From Phreatobacter sp. (GTDB lineage Bacteria; Pseudomonadota; Alphaproteobacteria; Rhizobiales; Phreatobacteraceae): DNA of 64,000 bases. Where the stretch lies: positions 124,001-188,000 of the forward strand of contig NZ_JALHMP010000002.1 in NCBI RefSeq assembly GCF_022843985.1, written 5' to 3'. A model generated the notes under the pieces. It made no database searches, was not told the origin of the DNA, and saw nothing but the letters and a program-made list of their open reading frames with translations. This document shows positions 19,976-28,679 of this stretch, piece by piece; positions within the stretch are counted from its first letter, which is position 1; the number at the start of each line of letters is the position of its first letter. Position numbers and translations under genes: made by a program.

Positions 19976-20049
19976 GTTTGATGTCGAACTATATAATTCG
20001 ATATCAAACTGAACGGTCGCCGTCAATCTCATTTGATGTCAAATCAAAT
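19976..20049 (-). promoter_or_regulatory. Operator-like repeats upstream of nitroreductase-marR
   Basis: Three 12-base pseudo-palindromes fit TTYGATRTCRAA: 19977-19988, 19997-20008 and 20032-20043. The first two form a 13-base-arm inverted repeat (19976-19988 against 19997-20009, one mismatch) around CTATATAA. The third sits in a perfect ATTTGAT/ATCAAAT repeat (20031-20049). The block lies 15-88 bases upstream of the nitroreductase-like ATG and is AT-rich in a GC-rich genome. A minus-strand TTGACG (20021-20026) could be a -35 element. MarR binding is inferred. Confidence 0.72.
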
Positions 20050-20120
20050 GGGGAGTCGTGGCGGTCGCCGGTCGTCCGCAGCCTTCGCTCCGCAGCCGGG
20101 TAAAGTCTGGGGGCGGGCTG

Positions 20121-21176
20121 TCAGCGCGGCGCACCCCAGGATCGGCTCGCCTGGACCATGGAGGGCAGATCCTGTCGCTGCGGCATGGCGGGCGGGTGAG
20201 GCGGCATGTCGGGCATCCGTCCGCCAGCCAGCTCGACCAGGGCCTGGACCCTCTTGGTGATCGAGGGATGGGTCGAGAACAGGTCGGCGAAATCATCCGG
20301 ATCGTTCTCGAAACACATATCCATGACGCCGGAGGGCACGCCGTCAATATCGGCCCGGCCGGAGATCTTGAGTAGCGCCGAGATCATCGCGTCGGGGTCC
20401 TTGGTGAGTTCGACGGCGCCGGCATCGGCGAGATATTCGCGCGAGCGCGACAGGGACAGCCTGACCACGATCGCCAGGATCCACGAGACGACGACCAGGG
20501 CGACGCCGATCAGCACGACGACGATGGTGCCGCCGCCCTTGCGGTCGCTGTTCGACGACGACCGGATGCCGCCGCGCAGGAAGGCCCGGAACACCAGTTC
20601 GCCGACCAGCGAAACGACCCCGGAGATGACGACGGCGATGATCATCAGCCGGACGTCGCCGTTGCGGATATGGGTCAGTTCATGGGCGAGGACGGCCTCG
20701 ACCTCCTTGTCGTCGAGCTGGTTGAGGAGCCCGCGCGTCACCGTCACGGTGAACTGCTTCTCGTTGACGCCGGAGGCGAAGGCATTGAGCGCCTCGCTCT
20801 CCAGGATCGCCAGTTTCGGCGTCGGCATGCCGCGCGAGATGCACAGGTTCTCCAGCATCCGGTAGAGCTTGGGGTCGTCAGCCGGGGTGATCGTCTGCGC
20901 CCCTGTCATGCGGCCGATCAGCGCCACGTTGAACCGGAAGCCGATGAACACCCACAGCGCCGTCGCCGCGGTGACGAAGGGCAGGGCGGTGAGGAAGACG
21001 CGGCCGGCCTCTCCGACCAGGTGCCGCCCGAGCGGCGCGCCGGACATGCCATAGCCGATCAGGATGATGCCGAAGGTCATCACATAGGCGAGCAGGAACA
21101 GGCCGGCGATGAGGAAGCCGGACCGGATCCTGTTGTTGCGGATATGGCCGTAGAGCCCGTAGGCCGCGCCGATCAT
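20121..21176 (-). CDS. M48-family membrane metalloprotease (HtpX-like)
   Basis: A protein of 351 residues. Two N-terminal membrane helices (about 18-40 and 60-80) are followed by the M48 peptidase domain. The zinc motif HELTHIRNGD (HExxH) is intact; NAFASGVNEKQFTVTVTRGLLNQLDDKEVEAVLA precedes it, and two more helices follow (about 180-200 and 225-250). The third zinc ligand is likely the Glu of SREYLADAGAVELTKDP. HtpX-type enzymes degrade misfolded membrane proteins. It starts 13 bases after the lemA stop, forming the common LemA-M48 pair. A C-terminal Pro/Met-rich tail follows the domain. Confidence 0.9.
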   Translation of the reverse strand: MIGAAYGLYGHIRNNRIRSGFLIAGLFLLAYVMTFGIILIGYGMSGAPLGRHLVGEAGRVFLTALPFVTAATALWVFIGFRFNVALIGRMTGAQTITPADDPKLYRMLENLCISRGMPTPKLAILESEALNAFASGVNEKQFTVTVTRGLLNQLDDKEVEAVLAHELTHIRNGDVRLMIIAVVISGVVSLVGELVFRAFLRGGIRSSSNSDRKGGGTIVVVLIGVALVVVSWILAIVVRLSLSRSREYLADAGAVELTKDPDAMISALLKISGRADIDGVPSGVMDMCFENDPDDFADLFSTHPSITKRVQALVELAGGRMPDMPPHPPAMPQRQDLPSMVQASRSWGAPR

Positions 21177-21189
21177 CGCGATCCCGGGG

Positions 21190-21747
21190 TCAGAATTTCA
21201 CCGTCGGGGCGGTCTCGATCTGGGCCCGCGCCTCCGGCCCGACGTCGAAGAACTCGCGCGACGTGAAGCCCATCGAGGCCGCGAAGAGCACGGCCGGGAA
21301 GGCCTGGATGGAGGCGTTGAACTCGCTCACGGCATTGTTGAAGAAGCGGCGAGCGGCGGCGAGCTTGTCCTCGACATTGCCGAGATCGACCTGAAGCTGC
21401 TGGAAATTGGCGCTGGCCTTGAGATCGGGATAGGCCTCGCCGAGCGCGAGGAGGCGGCCGACGGCTCCCGAGAGCTGCTGCTCGGCGGCGGCCTGAGCCG
21501 CCGGACCATGAGCGCCCTGCGCCGCGTTGCGCGCGGCGATCACCGCATCCAGCGTCGATTTCTCGTGGGCCGCGTAGCCCTTGACCGTTTCAACCAGGTT
21601 CGGGACGAGGTCGTGGCGCTGCTTCAACTGCACGTCGATATCGGCAAAGGCCTGGTTGACCCGCTGTCTGAGCCCGACGAGGCCGTTATAGACGAAGACG
21701 GCGTAGATGGCGGCGGCGGCGACGATGCCGAGAATGGCCCAACCCAT
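21190..21747 (-). CDS. lemA: LemA family protein
   Basis: A protein of 185 residues. One N-terminal membrane helix (MGWAILGIVAAAAIYAVFVYN) is followed by a long helical bundle with the family signature VNQAFADIDVQLKQRHDLVPNLVETVKGYAAHEKSTL. Further family features are NFQQLQVDLGNVEDKLAAARRFFNNAVSEFNASIQAFPA and a C-terminal REFFDVG. LemA proteins are membrane-anchored with a cytoplasmic or periplasmic helical domain, of unclear function, and often sit beside M48 proteases, as here. ATG 21747 agrees with family N-termini. Confidence 0.93.
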   Translation of the reverse strand: MGWAILGIVAAAAIYAVFVYNGLVGLRQRVNQAFADIDVQLKQRHDLVPNLVETVKGYAAHEKSTLDAVIAARNAAQGAHGPAAQAAAEQQLSGAVGRLLALGEAYPDLKASANFQQLQVDLGNVEDKLAAARRFFNNAVSEFNASIQAFPAVLFAASMGFTSREFFDVGPEARAQIETAPTVKF

Positions 21748-21942
21748 GACGTGGCTCCTGCGCGAACGGACGAACGGCGATGCGGCCCGGTGACAGTGTC
21801 ACGGGCATGGCCGTTTCGCCAAGACAAGGCGGCCGGCGTGTTTCAGCGCGATGTCGAGACCGGCGGGCTCCTGTCACATGCCTGCCGCAATGCCCGACAT
21901 GGCGAGGCCCCGGACGCTGTCGCGCCAGGGGCCTCTCAACAT

Positions 21943-22325
21943 GTCAGTCGGCCTGTAAGCCGGGTTTTGTGGGGCGGGATTGCTCCCGCGCGACGACCAT
22001 TCCTCTAGGCGACCGATTGCTCGGCCGCTCTGGCAACCTACCCGGACGACGGCGCGGATCCACGCCCGGGGCTGCCCCCTGTCGTCCCTATTCGGTTTTG
22101 CTCCCGGTGGGGTTTACCGTGCCGCTTCCGTTGCCGGTCGCGCGGTGGGCTCTTACCCCACCTTTTCACCCTTGCCGGGGCGAGCCCCGGCGGTCTGTTT
22201 TCTGTGGCACTGTCCCTGGGGTCGCCCCCGCCGGACGTTATCCGGCACCGTGTTTCCGTGGAGCCCGGACTTTCCTCCCCCGCGCCCTTTCGGGTGATGC
22301 GGCGGCGGCCGTCCGGCCGGCTGAC
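21943..22325 (-). ncRNA. rnpB: RNase P RNA (class A)
   Basis: Catalytic RNA that trims tRNA 5' leaders. Read on the minus strand, it contains the conserved block GAGGAAAGTCCGGGCTCC (22260-22277), CACAGAAAACAGACCGCC, GGTAAGAGCCCACCG and the 3' segment CCCGGCTTACAGGCC. The two ends pair as helix P1: GTCAG-C-CGGCC at the 5' end with GGCCG-A-CTGAC at the 3' end, which fixes the approximate boundaries. The length of about 383 bases is normal for alphaproteobacteria. The true 5'/3' ends may differ by a few bases. No protein-coding frame in this stretch should be accepted. Confidence 0.96.
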
Positions 22326-22373
22326 AGGCCTCAAGTGTGACACGCGGGCGATGGTGTCAAGCGGCATACCCCC

Positions 22374-22616
22374 TCAGTCGGCGGGCGGCCCATCGACGGA
22401 TTTGCGTCCCTTCGGTGCGCCGACGCTGCTCATTGGTGTTGAGGGCTTGGCCGGATCACTCGCGGGAAAGGATTCTTCCAGCGCCTCATTGAGCGCGTCT
22501 TCGTCCGCCCTGTTCATCGCATTCTTCGGCATTGTCGGCCCCTTGCCGGAAATGGCCTCCTCGAACTCGCGGGTGCCCTGGTCCTGCAGCTCTTGGGCTT
22601 TGGTGTCGCCGGACAT
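22374..22616 (-). CDS. Small conserved-type hypothetical protein
   Basis: An 80-residue hydrophilic, acidic protein without membrane segments. It contains a segment DALNEALEESFPASDPAKPS; ESFPASDP-like motifs recur in small alphaproteobacterial proteins of unknown role. AGGAGG-type sequence lies just upstream of the ATG at 22616 (GGAGGGACGC on the minus strand), supporting translation. It is transcribed towards rnpB, ends 48 bases before the rnpB 5' end, and is divergent from pcaB. Likely cytoplasmic and partly disordered. Confidence 0.7.
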   Translation of the reverse strand: MSGDTKAQELQDQGTREFEEAISGKGPTMPKNAMNRADEDALNEALEESFPASDPAKPSTPMSSVGAPKGRKSVDGPPAD

Positions 22617-22742
22617 GCGTCCCTCCTGTGGCCATAGCGTTCCGTGACCAACAACCCGCCAGCCCGCCCCATGGTTCCTGCATCGGTGGCCGGCATCCGC
22701 CTTGGTTCACGGTCTCCAGCTCTGCTAAGGCTGGAGCCCGCA

Positions 22743-24104
22743 ATGGATGAGGTTGCCATGCCGTCGCCGCTTCTCGCGCCCCTCTTCGGTTCGCCGACCA
22801 TGGAGGCGGTCTGGTCGGACGAGGCCGCCGTCGTCGCCATGCTGACTTTCGAGGCCGCGCTGGCCGTGGCGGAGGGAGACGCTGGCGTTATCCCCGCCTC
22901 GGCTGTCGTGCCGATCAATGCCGGCTGCACGATGCTCGATGTCGACATGGCGGCACTGGCGCAGGCGGCTGCAATCGCCGGCAACACGGCGATCCCTCTC
23001 GTCAAGATGGCGACCGCGAAAGTGGCGGCATCCGATCCGGAAGCCGCCAAATGGGTGCATTACGGCGCCACCAGCCAGGACGTGATGGACACCGGCCTGG
23101 TGCTGCAATTGCGCGAGGCCTTCAAGGTCATCGAGGCCGATCTCGTCCGCGCCATGGCTGCCGCCGCAGCCCTCGCGAAGGCCCATCGCGACACGCCGAT
23201 GGCCGGCCGCACCTGGTTGCAGCAGGCTCTGCCGATCACCTTCGGCCTGAAGATGGCGGGAACGCTCGATGCGCTGATGCGCCATCGCGACCGGCTGGCC
23301 GAAGCGCGCCCGCGCATCCTCGCGCTGCAGTTCGGCGGTGCCGCGGGCACACTCGCCTCGCTCGGCGGCAAGGGGCCGGAGGTCGCCCGCCTGCTCGCCG
23401 CGCGCCTCGACCTATCGTTGCCCGACACGCCCTGGCACGGCCAGCGCGACCGCATCCTGGAAGCCGCGAGCCTCATGGCGGGGCTGGTCGCCACGGGCGC
23501 CAAGGTCGCCCGTGACGTCGCCCTCATGATGCAGACCGAGGTCGGCGAGGTGCTGGAGCCGGCCGCGCCGGGACGCGGCGGCTCCTCCACCATGCCGCAC
23601 AAGCGCAATCCTGCCCTCTCCGCCACCATCCTCGGCGCGGCCGGCCTCGCGCCCCAACTCCTTGCCACCATCGCCGCTGGCGGCGCGGGCGAGCACGAGC
23701 GCTTCGCCGGCGGCTGGCAGTCCGAATGGCTGGCACTGCCCGAACTCGCCCGCCTCACCGGCGGAGTCCTTGCCCGCCTCGGGGAACTGCTGGAGGGGAT
23801 GGAGGTGAAGCCTGAGCGCATGCGCGCCAATCTCGGCACCACGGGCGGTCTGCTCATGGCCGAGGCCGTGCAGATGGCGCTGGCGCCGACGCTCGGCCGT
23901 CTCGCCGCCCATGATCGGATCGAGGCGGCCTGTCGCAAGGCGAACGGCGAGGGCAGGGCGCTTCTCGACGTTCTGGCGGAGGACGCCTCCATCGCGCCCC
24001 ATGCGTCCCGCGAGCGCCTCGCCGAGCTCCTCGACCCCACCGGCTATCTCGGCGCGGCGGGGGTTTTCGTGGATGGCGTGTTGCAGCGGTATGCGGCCCG
24101 CTGA
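22743..24104 (+). CDS. pcaB: 3-carboxy-cis,cis-muconate cycloisomerase
   Basis: A 453-residue member of the fumarase/aspartase superfamily. PcaB cyclises 3-carboxy-cis,cis-muconate to 4-carboxymuconolactone in the protocatechuate branch of the beta-ketoadipate pathway. The superfamily signature GGSSTMPHKRNP is present, as is WVHYGATSQDVMDTGLVLQLRE (His/Thr active-site region). The N-terminus LLAPLFGSPTMEAVWSDEAAV is typical of PcaB rather than adenylosuccinate lyase. The start is ATG 22743 with GGAG seven bases upstream; another ATG lies at 22758. No other pca gene is in the window, so it is separated from the usual operon. It converges on matB with three bases between the stops. Confidence 0.9.
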   Translation: MDEVAMPSPLLAPLFGSPTMEAVWSDEAAVVAMLTFEAALAVAEGDAGVIPASAVVPINAGCTMLDVDMAALAQAAAIAGNTAIPLVKMATAKVAASDPEAAKWVHYGATSQDVMDTGLVLQLREAFKVIEADLVRAMAAAAALAKAHRDTPMAGRTWLQQALPITFGLKMAGTLDALMRHRDRLAEARPRILALQFGGAAGTLASLGGKGPEVARLLAARLDLSLPDTPWHGQRDRILEAASLMAGLVATGAKVARDVALMMQTEVGEVLEPAAPGRGGSSTMPHKRNPALSATILGAAGLAPQLLATIAAGGAGEHERFAGGWQSEWLALPELARLTGGVLARLGELLEGMEVKPERMRANLGTTGGLLMAEAVQMALAPTLGRLAAHDRIEAACRKANGEGRALLDVLAEDASIAPHASRERLAELLDPTGYLGAAGVFVDGVLQRYAAR

Positions 24105-24107
24105 GTC

Positions 24108-25625
24108 TCAGCCTCCGTAGAGGCCCTTGTAGGTCTCGCGAAGGACGTTCTTCTGCACCTTGCCCATGGTGTTGCGCGGGAGGTCATCGACGATGATGAC
24201 CTGTTTCGGCAGCTTGAACTTGGCAAGGCGGGCCTCGAGGGCCTGGAGGATGGCGCCCGCATCCAGCGTCGCGCCGGGCACGGGGACGACCACGGCGGTG
24301 ACGCCCTCGCCGAAATCAGGATGGGGAACACCGATCACGGCACTCTCGAAGACGCCGGCCATGCCGTCGATTTCCGTCTCCACTTCCTTCGGATAGACGT
24401 TGTAGCCGCCGGAAATGACGAGGTCCTTGCCGCGCCCGACGATATGGACATAGCCGTCGGCGTCGATCTTGCCGAGGTCGCCGGTGATGAAAAAGCCGTC
24501 CGCGCGAAACTCGGCTTCGGTCTTCTCCGGCATGCGCCAGTAACCCTTGAAGACATTCGGCCCCTTCACCTCGATCATGCCGATCTCGCCCTTGGCCAAT
24601 TCCGTGCCCGTCTCCGGATCGGTGACACGCAGTTCGACCCCTGGCAGCGGGAAACCCACCGTGCCGGCGATCCGCTCGCCGTCATAGGGATTGGAGGTGT
24701 TCATATTGGTCTCGGTCATGCCGTAGCGCTCGAGGATCGCCTGGCCGGTCTTCTCGCGGAAGGCGCGGTGCGTCTCGGCGAGCAGCGGTGCCGAGCCCGA
24801 GATGAACAGACGCATGTGGCGCGTCGCGCCGGGGGTGAGGCGCTTGTCCTGCACCAGGCGCACATAGAAGGTCGGGACACCCATCATGGTCGTGGCGCGT
24901 GGCATCAGTTCGAACACCTTGTCGGCGTCAAACTTCGGCAGGAACAGCATGGTCGCCCCCGCCATCAGGATCGTGTTGGTGGCAACGAAAAGGCCGTGGG
25001 TGTGGAAGATCGGCAGGGCGTGCAGGAGCACGTCGTCGCGCGTGAAATGCCAGTAGTCCTTGAGCGTCAGCGCGTTGGAGGCGAGGTTGTCATGGGTCAG
25101 CATGGCGCCCTTGGAGCGCCCCGTCGTCCCCGATGTGTAGAGGATGGCGGCGAGATCGTCGGCGCCGCGCGCCACCGTGTCGAAGACCGGCTGTGCGGCG
25201 AGCGCCTTCTGCCACAGCGAACCATCCTTCCCCCGGCCGAGCGTTTCGACGGCCGGCACGCCGGTGCGGGCCGCCACTTCGGCGATCCCCTCGCGGCGGG
25301 AGGGATCACAGACCACCATCGCCGGCTCGGCGTCGGAGAGGAAATATTCGATCTCCGCGAGCGTGTAGCCCGTGTTGAGCGGCAGGAACACCGCCCCGGC
25401 CCTGACACAGGCGAGATAGAGGAAGATCGCGCCCGGCGATTTTTCGACCTGTACCGCCACCCGGTCGCCGGGCTTCACCCCTGCTGCCACCAGCGCATGG
25501 GCGAAGCAGCCGGTCGCGGCGAACAGGTCCTCATAGGTGAAGACCGTCCCGTCCTCGGTCTCGATGAAGGTCTTGGTCGGATCGGTGCCGAAGAGGCGGA
25601 CGAGATCGAAGAGATGATTGGCCAT
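24108..25625 (-). CDS. matB: Malonyl-CoA synthetase (acyl-adenylate-forming enzyme)
   Basis: A 505-residue ANL-superfamily ligase. The AMP-binding P-loop AAILYTSGTTGRSKGAMLTH, the A5 motif RYGMTETNMNTSNP, the A7/A8 region ITGDLGKIDADGYVHIVGRGKDLVISGGYNVYP and the A10 lysine motif NTMGKVQKNVLRE are all intact. The MatB subfamily is supported by RYGMTETNMNTSNPYDGERIAGTVG, which matches the malonate-binding region of known MatB enzymes from memory. It makes malonyl-CoA from malonate, ATP and CoA. It normally sits with matA or a dct transporter; here it stands between pcaB (convergent) and the Amt-kinase gene (same strand, upstream). Confidence 0.88.
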   Translation of the reverse strand: MANHLFDLVRLFGTDPTKTFIETEDGTVFTYEDLFAATGCFAHALVAAGVKPGDRVAVQVEKSPGAIFLYLACVRAGAVFLPLNTGYTLAEIEYFLSDAEPAMVVCDPSRREGIAEVAARTGVPAVETLGRGKDGSLWQKALAAQPVFDTVARGADDLAAILYTSGTTGRSKGAMLTHDNLASNALTLKDYWHFTRDDVLLHALPIFHTHGLFVATNTILMAGATMLFLPKFDADKVFELMPRATTMMGVPTFYVRLVQDKRLTPGATRHMRLFISGSAPLLAETHRAFREKTGQAILERYGMTETNMNTSNPYDGERIAGTVGFPLPGVELRVTDPETGTELAKGEIGMIEVKGPNVFKGYWRMPEKTEAEFRADGFFITGDLGKIDADGYVHIVGRGKDLVISGGYNVYPKEVETEIDGMAGVFESAVIGVPHPDFGEGVTAVVVPVPGATLDAGAILQALEARLAKFKLPKQVIIVDDLPRNTMGKVQKNVLRETYKGLYGG

Positions 25626-25725
25626 GGCTCAGCGGGTGGTGCTCGGCGATGCGATCGGTGGAACGCGGGAGGCCGGACCATGCCGCATCCCGCCGGTCAG
25701 GTCGAGGGGCGGGTCGGGCCGCCCG

Positions 25726-27915
25726 TCAGCCGGCGCGCGCCATCGGCTTGCCGAGATGATCGGCCCGGATGGTGGCGCGGACCTGCGTCCCGGCCCCGGG
25801 CTTGGAGCGGATGGTCAGCGCACCGCCATGCAGGTCGATCAGCTTTTTGACGAGGGCGAGGCCCAGTTCGGCCCCTTCGCCCTCGCCTTCCGCCAGCGGA
25901 TCGAGGGCCTGCGCCAGTTGCCCCGGTGAGACGCCGTCACCGGAATCGACCACGTCGAGCACCAGTTCGCCAGCGGGGCCCTGTTTGACGGAGACATTGA
26001 CGATCCCGCCGCGCGGGGTGGTGGCGATGGCGTTGTTGACGAGTTCGCCCATGATCTTGCGCAGTGCCGCCGCATTGGCGGACATGGTGGAGACTTCCGG
26101 CGTCCAGACCACCCGGAACTTAACGCCCTTGGATTCCGCCCGCGGCCGGCAGAGCAGGTTGACCTCGCCGATGAGCTTCTCGATCGGCGCCTGGTCGCCG
26201 GCCGGCGGCGCCTCGATGGCGGAGGCTTGTGCATAGTCGAGCACGTCGGCAAGACGGCGGGCGAGCCTGGCCGATTCCTCCCGCGCCGCATCGATCAGCG
26301 CATCGATATCGTCCTGGTGGCGGCTCGATGCGGCGCGCCGCGCCATCAGGTGCAGCCGTTCGATCGGTTGGCGGAAGGTCCGGCCGATCAGCCGTACCAG
26401 TCCCGAGCGCACGCCCTTGAGGTTTTCGACGGCGATCAGCGAGCGGGCGACCTGGTCGGTCAGGAAGGCGACCTCGCGCGTCGCCGAATCGAGCTTGTGC
26501 TCGCGCTCCTGGACGTCGCTGGCGAGCCGGGCATTGAGGTCGTTGGCCTGCTCGGCGGCCGCCTCGGCAAGCGAGAGCTTTTCCTTCACGCCCTTGATCT
26601 GCGCCTGGAAGATGTCGACGGCGCGGTTGTATTCGCGGGCGATCTGGCCGAGTTCGCCGTCGGAATCGGCCTCCAGATAGGCGAAGGCGCCGGCATTCAG
26701 GTTGAGGGCGCCGAGCTGGCTCACCAGCATGGCAACGTCCGTCGTCATGGCATGCTCGGTGACGTTCAGGCCGATGCGCTCTTCCTCGCGCCCGACCCTC
26801 AGGCGGATGACAAATTGCAGGCCGAAGGCGGTGGCGCCCATGACCGCCGCTGACCATGCGACGATGGCGAGGAGGCCGATGGCCTGCAGGATCAGGGTCG
26901 GAACCAAGGTTTCGGGCAGGCAGAGGGCCACCGCTAGGACGCCGAGCATGCCCGGAAAGAGATGGGCAGAGGCGATGCCGAGGGCATCGTCGATCTCAAG
27001 CTGCTCGAGCGCGCGCGCGCCCGCGATCGCCAGCGCCGCCCCTGCCGCCCCGAGCGCGATCGCGCCAAGCGGGTGCAGCAGATGGGCCGCCGCCGAGGCC
27101 GCCACGACCCCGGCCAGCGTCGCATGGATGATGTGGACGACGGTAACGCGCGAGGGGCGGATCTGGTTGGCGAGGAAGGTCGCGGTGATCGCCGCGGCAC
27201 CGGCGAGAACCAAATTGATCACGACGGGAGCGATGGCGATGCCGGCGGCCAACGCCTGGCCGATGGCGATGCCGAACCAGCCGAGCCACAGCAGCATCAC
27301 GCCGAGGGCGGCGAAGGGAAAGCTCTGGCTCTGCACCACGAGGCTGCGCCGGGTTCCGTTGAAGCGACCGGTCCGTGCGCCGACGGCATGGGCGGCCACC
27401 AGTGCGGCGGTGCCTCCGGCGACGTGGATGACCCCGCCGCCGGCGAGGTCGATGAAGCCGAGGCCCTTGAGCCAGCCGGGGGTCTCGCCCTGCGCCCAGG
27501 CCCAATGCATGACGAGGGGCAGCACGCCCAGGCTGAACACCGCCACGAGCGCCGCATAGCCGCGCAGCGTCGTGCGTTCTGCCAGCGGTCCGGACAGGAG
27601 CGTCGCCGCGGCGCAGGCGATGGCGAGCGCGAAGACGAGGTCCGAGCCGCCGTCTGAAGGCATGAATGGGCCATTGCCGGCCAGGGGGCCGCCGGCATTC
27701 ATGATGCCATACCCCGCCGCCCAGACGATGAGGACCGTGATGCCGACCTGAACGAGGAGCTTGGCTGCGGCGTTGACGCTGTGCTTGGCGCGCACCAGCC
27801 CGCTTTCCAGCGTGACATGGCCGGCAAGGACGAGGAACACGCAGAGCGCGATGATGACGGGCCAGAGCAGATCTTGCGGCGTCGGAGGCATCATGAAACC
27901 AGTGGCGAGACGCAT
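25726..27915 (-). CDS. Ammonium-transporter-like sensor fused to degenerate histidine kinase
   Basis: A 729-residue two-part protein. Residues about 10-375 form an Amt/Mep/Rh domain of about eleven helices. It keeps the pore histidines (H164 in GVIHVAGG, H318 in SAHLFPG), D156 and W140. Both positions equivalent to the AmtB Phe gate are Ile (I99, I216), and the S219-equivalent is Gln. A coiled linker (about 385-495) leads to a HisKA/HATPase unit. The H-box position, normally SHELRTP, reads GRTFRQP, so Arg512 replaces the phospho-accepting His. The N-box (LVNNAI), G1 (DSGDGV) and a GAELGLAL lid remain. It is probably an ammonium sensor with an ATP-binding pseudokinase output. The start is uncertain: ATG 27915, GTG 27930 or ATG 27894. 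It lies next to a nuclease gene. Confidence 0.88.
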   Translation of the reverse strand: MRLATGFMMPPTPQDLLWPVIIALCVFLVLAGHVTLESGLVRAKHSVNAAAKLLVQVGITVLIVWAAGYGIMNAGGPLAGNGPFMPSDGGSDLVFALAIACAAATLLSGPLAERTTLRGYAALVAVFSLGVLPLVMHWAWAQGETPGWLKGLGFIDLAGGGVIHVAGGTAALVAAHAVGARTGRFNGTRRSLVVQSQSFPFAALGVMLLWLGWFGIAIGQALAAGIAIAPVVINLVLAGAAAITATFLANQIRPSRVTVVHIIHATLAGVVAASAAAHLLHPLGAIALGAAGAALAIAGARALEQLEIDDALGIASAHLFPGMLGVLAVALCLPETLVPTLILQAIGLLAIVAWSAAVMGATAFGLQFVIRLRVGREEERIGLNVTEHAMTTDVAMLVSQLGALNLNAGAFAYLEADSDGELGQIAREYNRAVDIFQAQIKGVKEKLSLAEAAAEQANDLNARLASDVQEREHKLDSATREVAFLTDQVARSLIAVENLKGVRSGLVRLIGRTFRQPIERLHLMARRAASSRHQDDIDALIDAAREESARLARRLADVLDYAQASAIEAPPAGDQAPIEKLIGEVNLLCRPRAESKGVKFRVVWTPEVSTMSANAAALRKIMGELVNNAIATTPRGGIVNVSVKQGPAGELVLDVVDSGDGVSPGQLAQALDPLAEGEGEGAELGLALVKKLIDLHGGALTIRSKPGAGTQVRATIRADHLGKPMARAG

Positions 27916-28003
27916 CGCTCGCCGTCGCACTGTCTGCTATCATGGTTAACGCAAGGTTATCCGACGCCGAAACTGACAGGATCAGAACCGTTTAGCAGCG
28001 GCG

Positions 28004-28546
28004 TCAGCTCTCGGGCATCACCCCCGGCCGGTGCCGGTCGCGCCATTCGCGCGGGCGGACGAACTCGCCGGCCCACAGGCCCCGACGTGCAGTTCGGGCC
28101 GAGGCCTCGTCCTGGTAGTAGGCGCCATAGGCGACGGCATGGCCGGAGAGAACCTGTGCCCGTCCGAGGTCGACATCCTCGACCCGGCACACGGCGATGG
28201 TCCGCCCATATTGGTCGATGTTTCGACGCTCGCAGGCGAGGGGCTGGCCGGCGACCACGGCGATCAGTGAACGGGCGGATTCCCGTCCGCAGCGCACCTC
28301 CCGGCCGTCGCGCGTGCAGCGCTGGAAGAGCTCCGGCGCATCGATGCCAAAAAGCCTCACCTCGAGTCCGGCGACGACCAGGCTGTCACCATCGACGATG
28401 CGCGCATAACCGCCGAAGCTGCCGCCGGCCGTGGGTCCCTGCAGGGCATGGTGGATCGCATAGGCGGTCACCGCCGCAACGGCCAGGACGAGCCAGACAA
28501 AGCCGGTATTTGGCCGCAGGCTGCGGAACCGGGAAAAGCGCAGCAT
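28004..28546 (-). CDS. Thermonuclease (SNase) family protein, membrane-anchored or secreted
   Basis: A 180-residue protein with an N-terminal hydrophobic segment (VWLVLAVAAVTAYAIHHAL) acting as signal or anchor, then a staphylococcal-nuclease-like OB fold. Residues equivalent to the nuclease active site are visible: Arg and Glu in VRLFGIDAPELFQ, and the second Arg in DQYGRTIAVC. The core ARIVDGDSLVV matches the DGDT-type calcium-binding start. Probable Ca2+-dependent extracytoplasmic nuclease. The gene lies 88 bases upstream of the Amt-kinase gene (same strand) and is divergent from the membrane histidine kinase gene. The start is ATG 28546. Confidence 0.88.
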   Translation of the reverse strand: MLRFSRFRSLRPNTGFVWLVLAVAAVTAYAIHHALQGPTAGGSFGGYARIVDGDSLVVAGLEVRLFGIDAPELFQRCTRDGREVRCGRESARSLIAVVAGQPLACERRNIDQYGRTIAVCRVEDVDLGRAQVLSGHAVAYGAYYQDEASARTARRGLWAGEFVRPREWRDRHRPGVMPES

Positions 28547-28679
28547 TGCGGGCCCAGGGCGGGGAATCAGGAATGAAGCGGCGTGTTCATGGTTCGTTTA
28601 CCATGGATATCGACCCGCCGTTAATCAACCTCTGCCACATTTCGACCCGAGTGGCGTTGCGTTGGAGAGGTGCCCGGGG

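Noticed and set aside
22038-22367. Protein-coding frames inside the RNase P RNA
   Set aside because: The conserved RNase P sequence blocks and P1 pairing explain this stretch; the peptides are low-complexity by-products.
26996-27943. Alternative minus-strand frame overlapping the Amt part of the fusion
   Set aside because: It lacks membrane segments and family motifs. The other frame shows a complete Amt domain continuous with the kinase.
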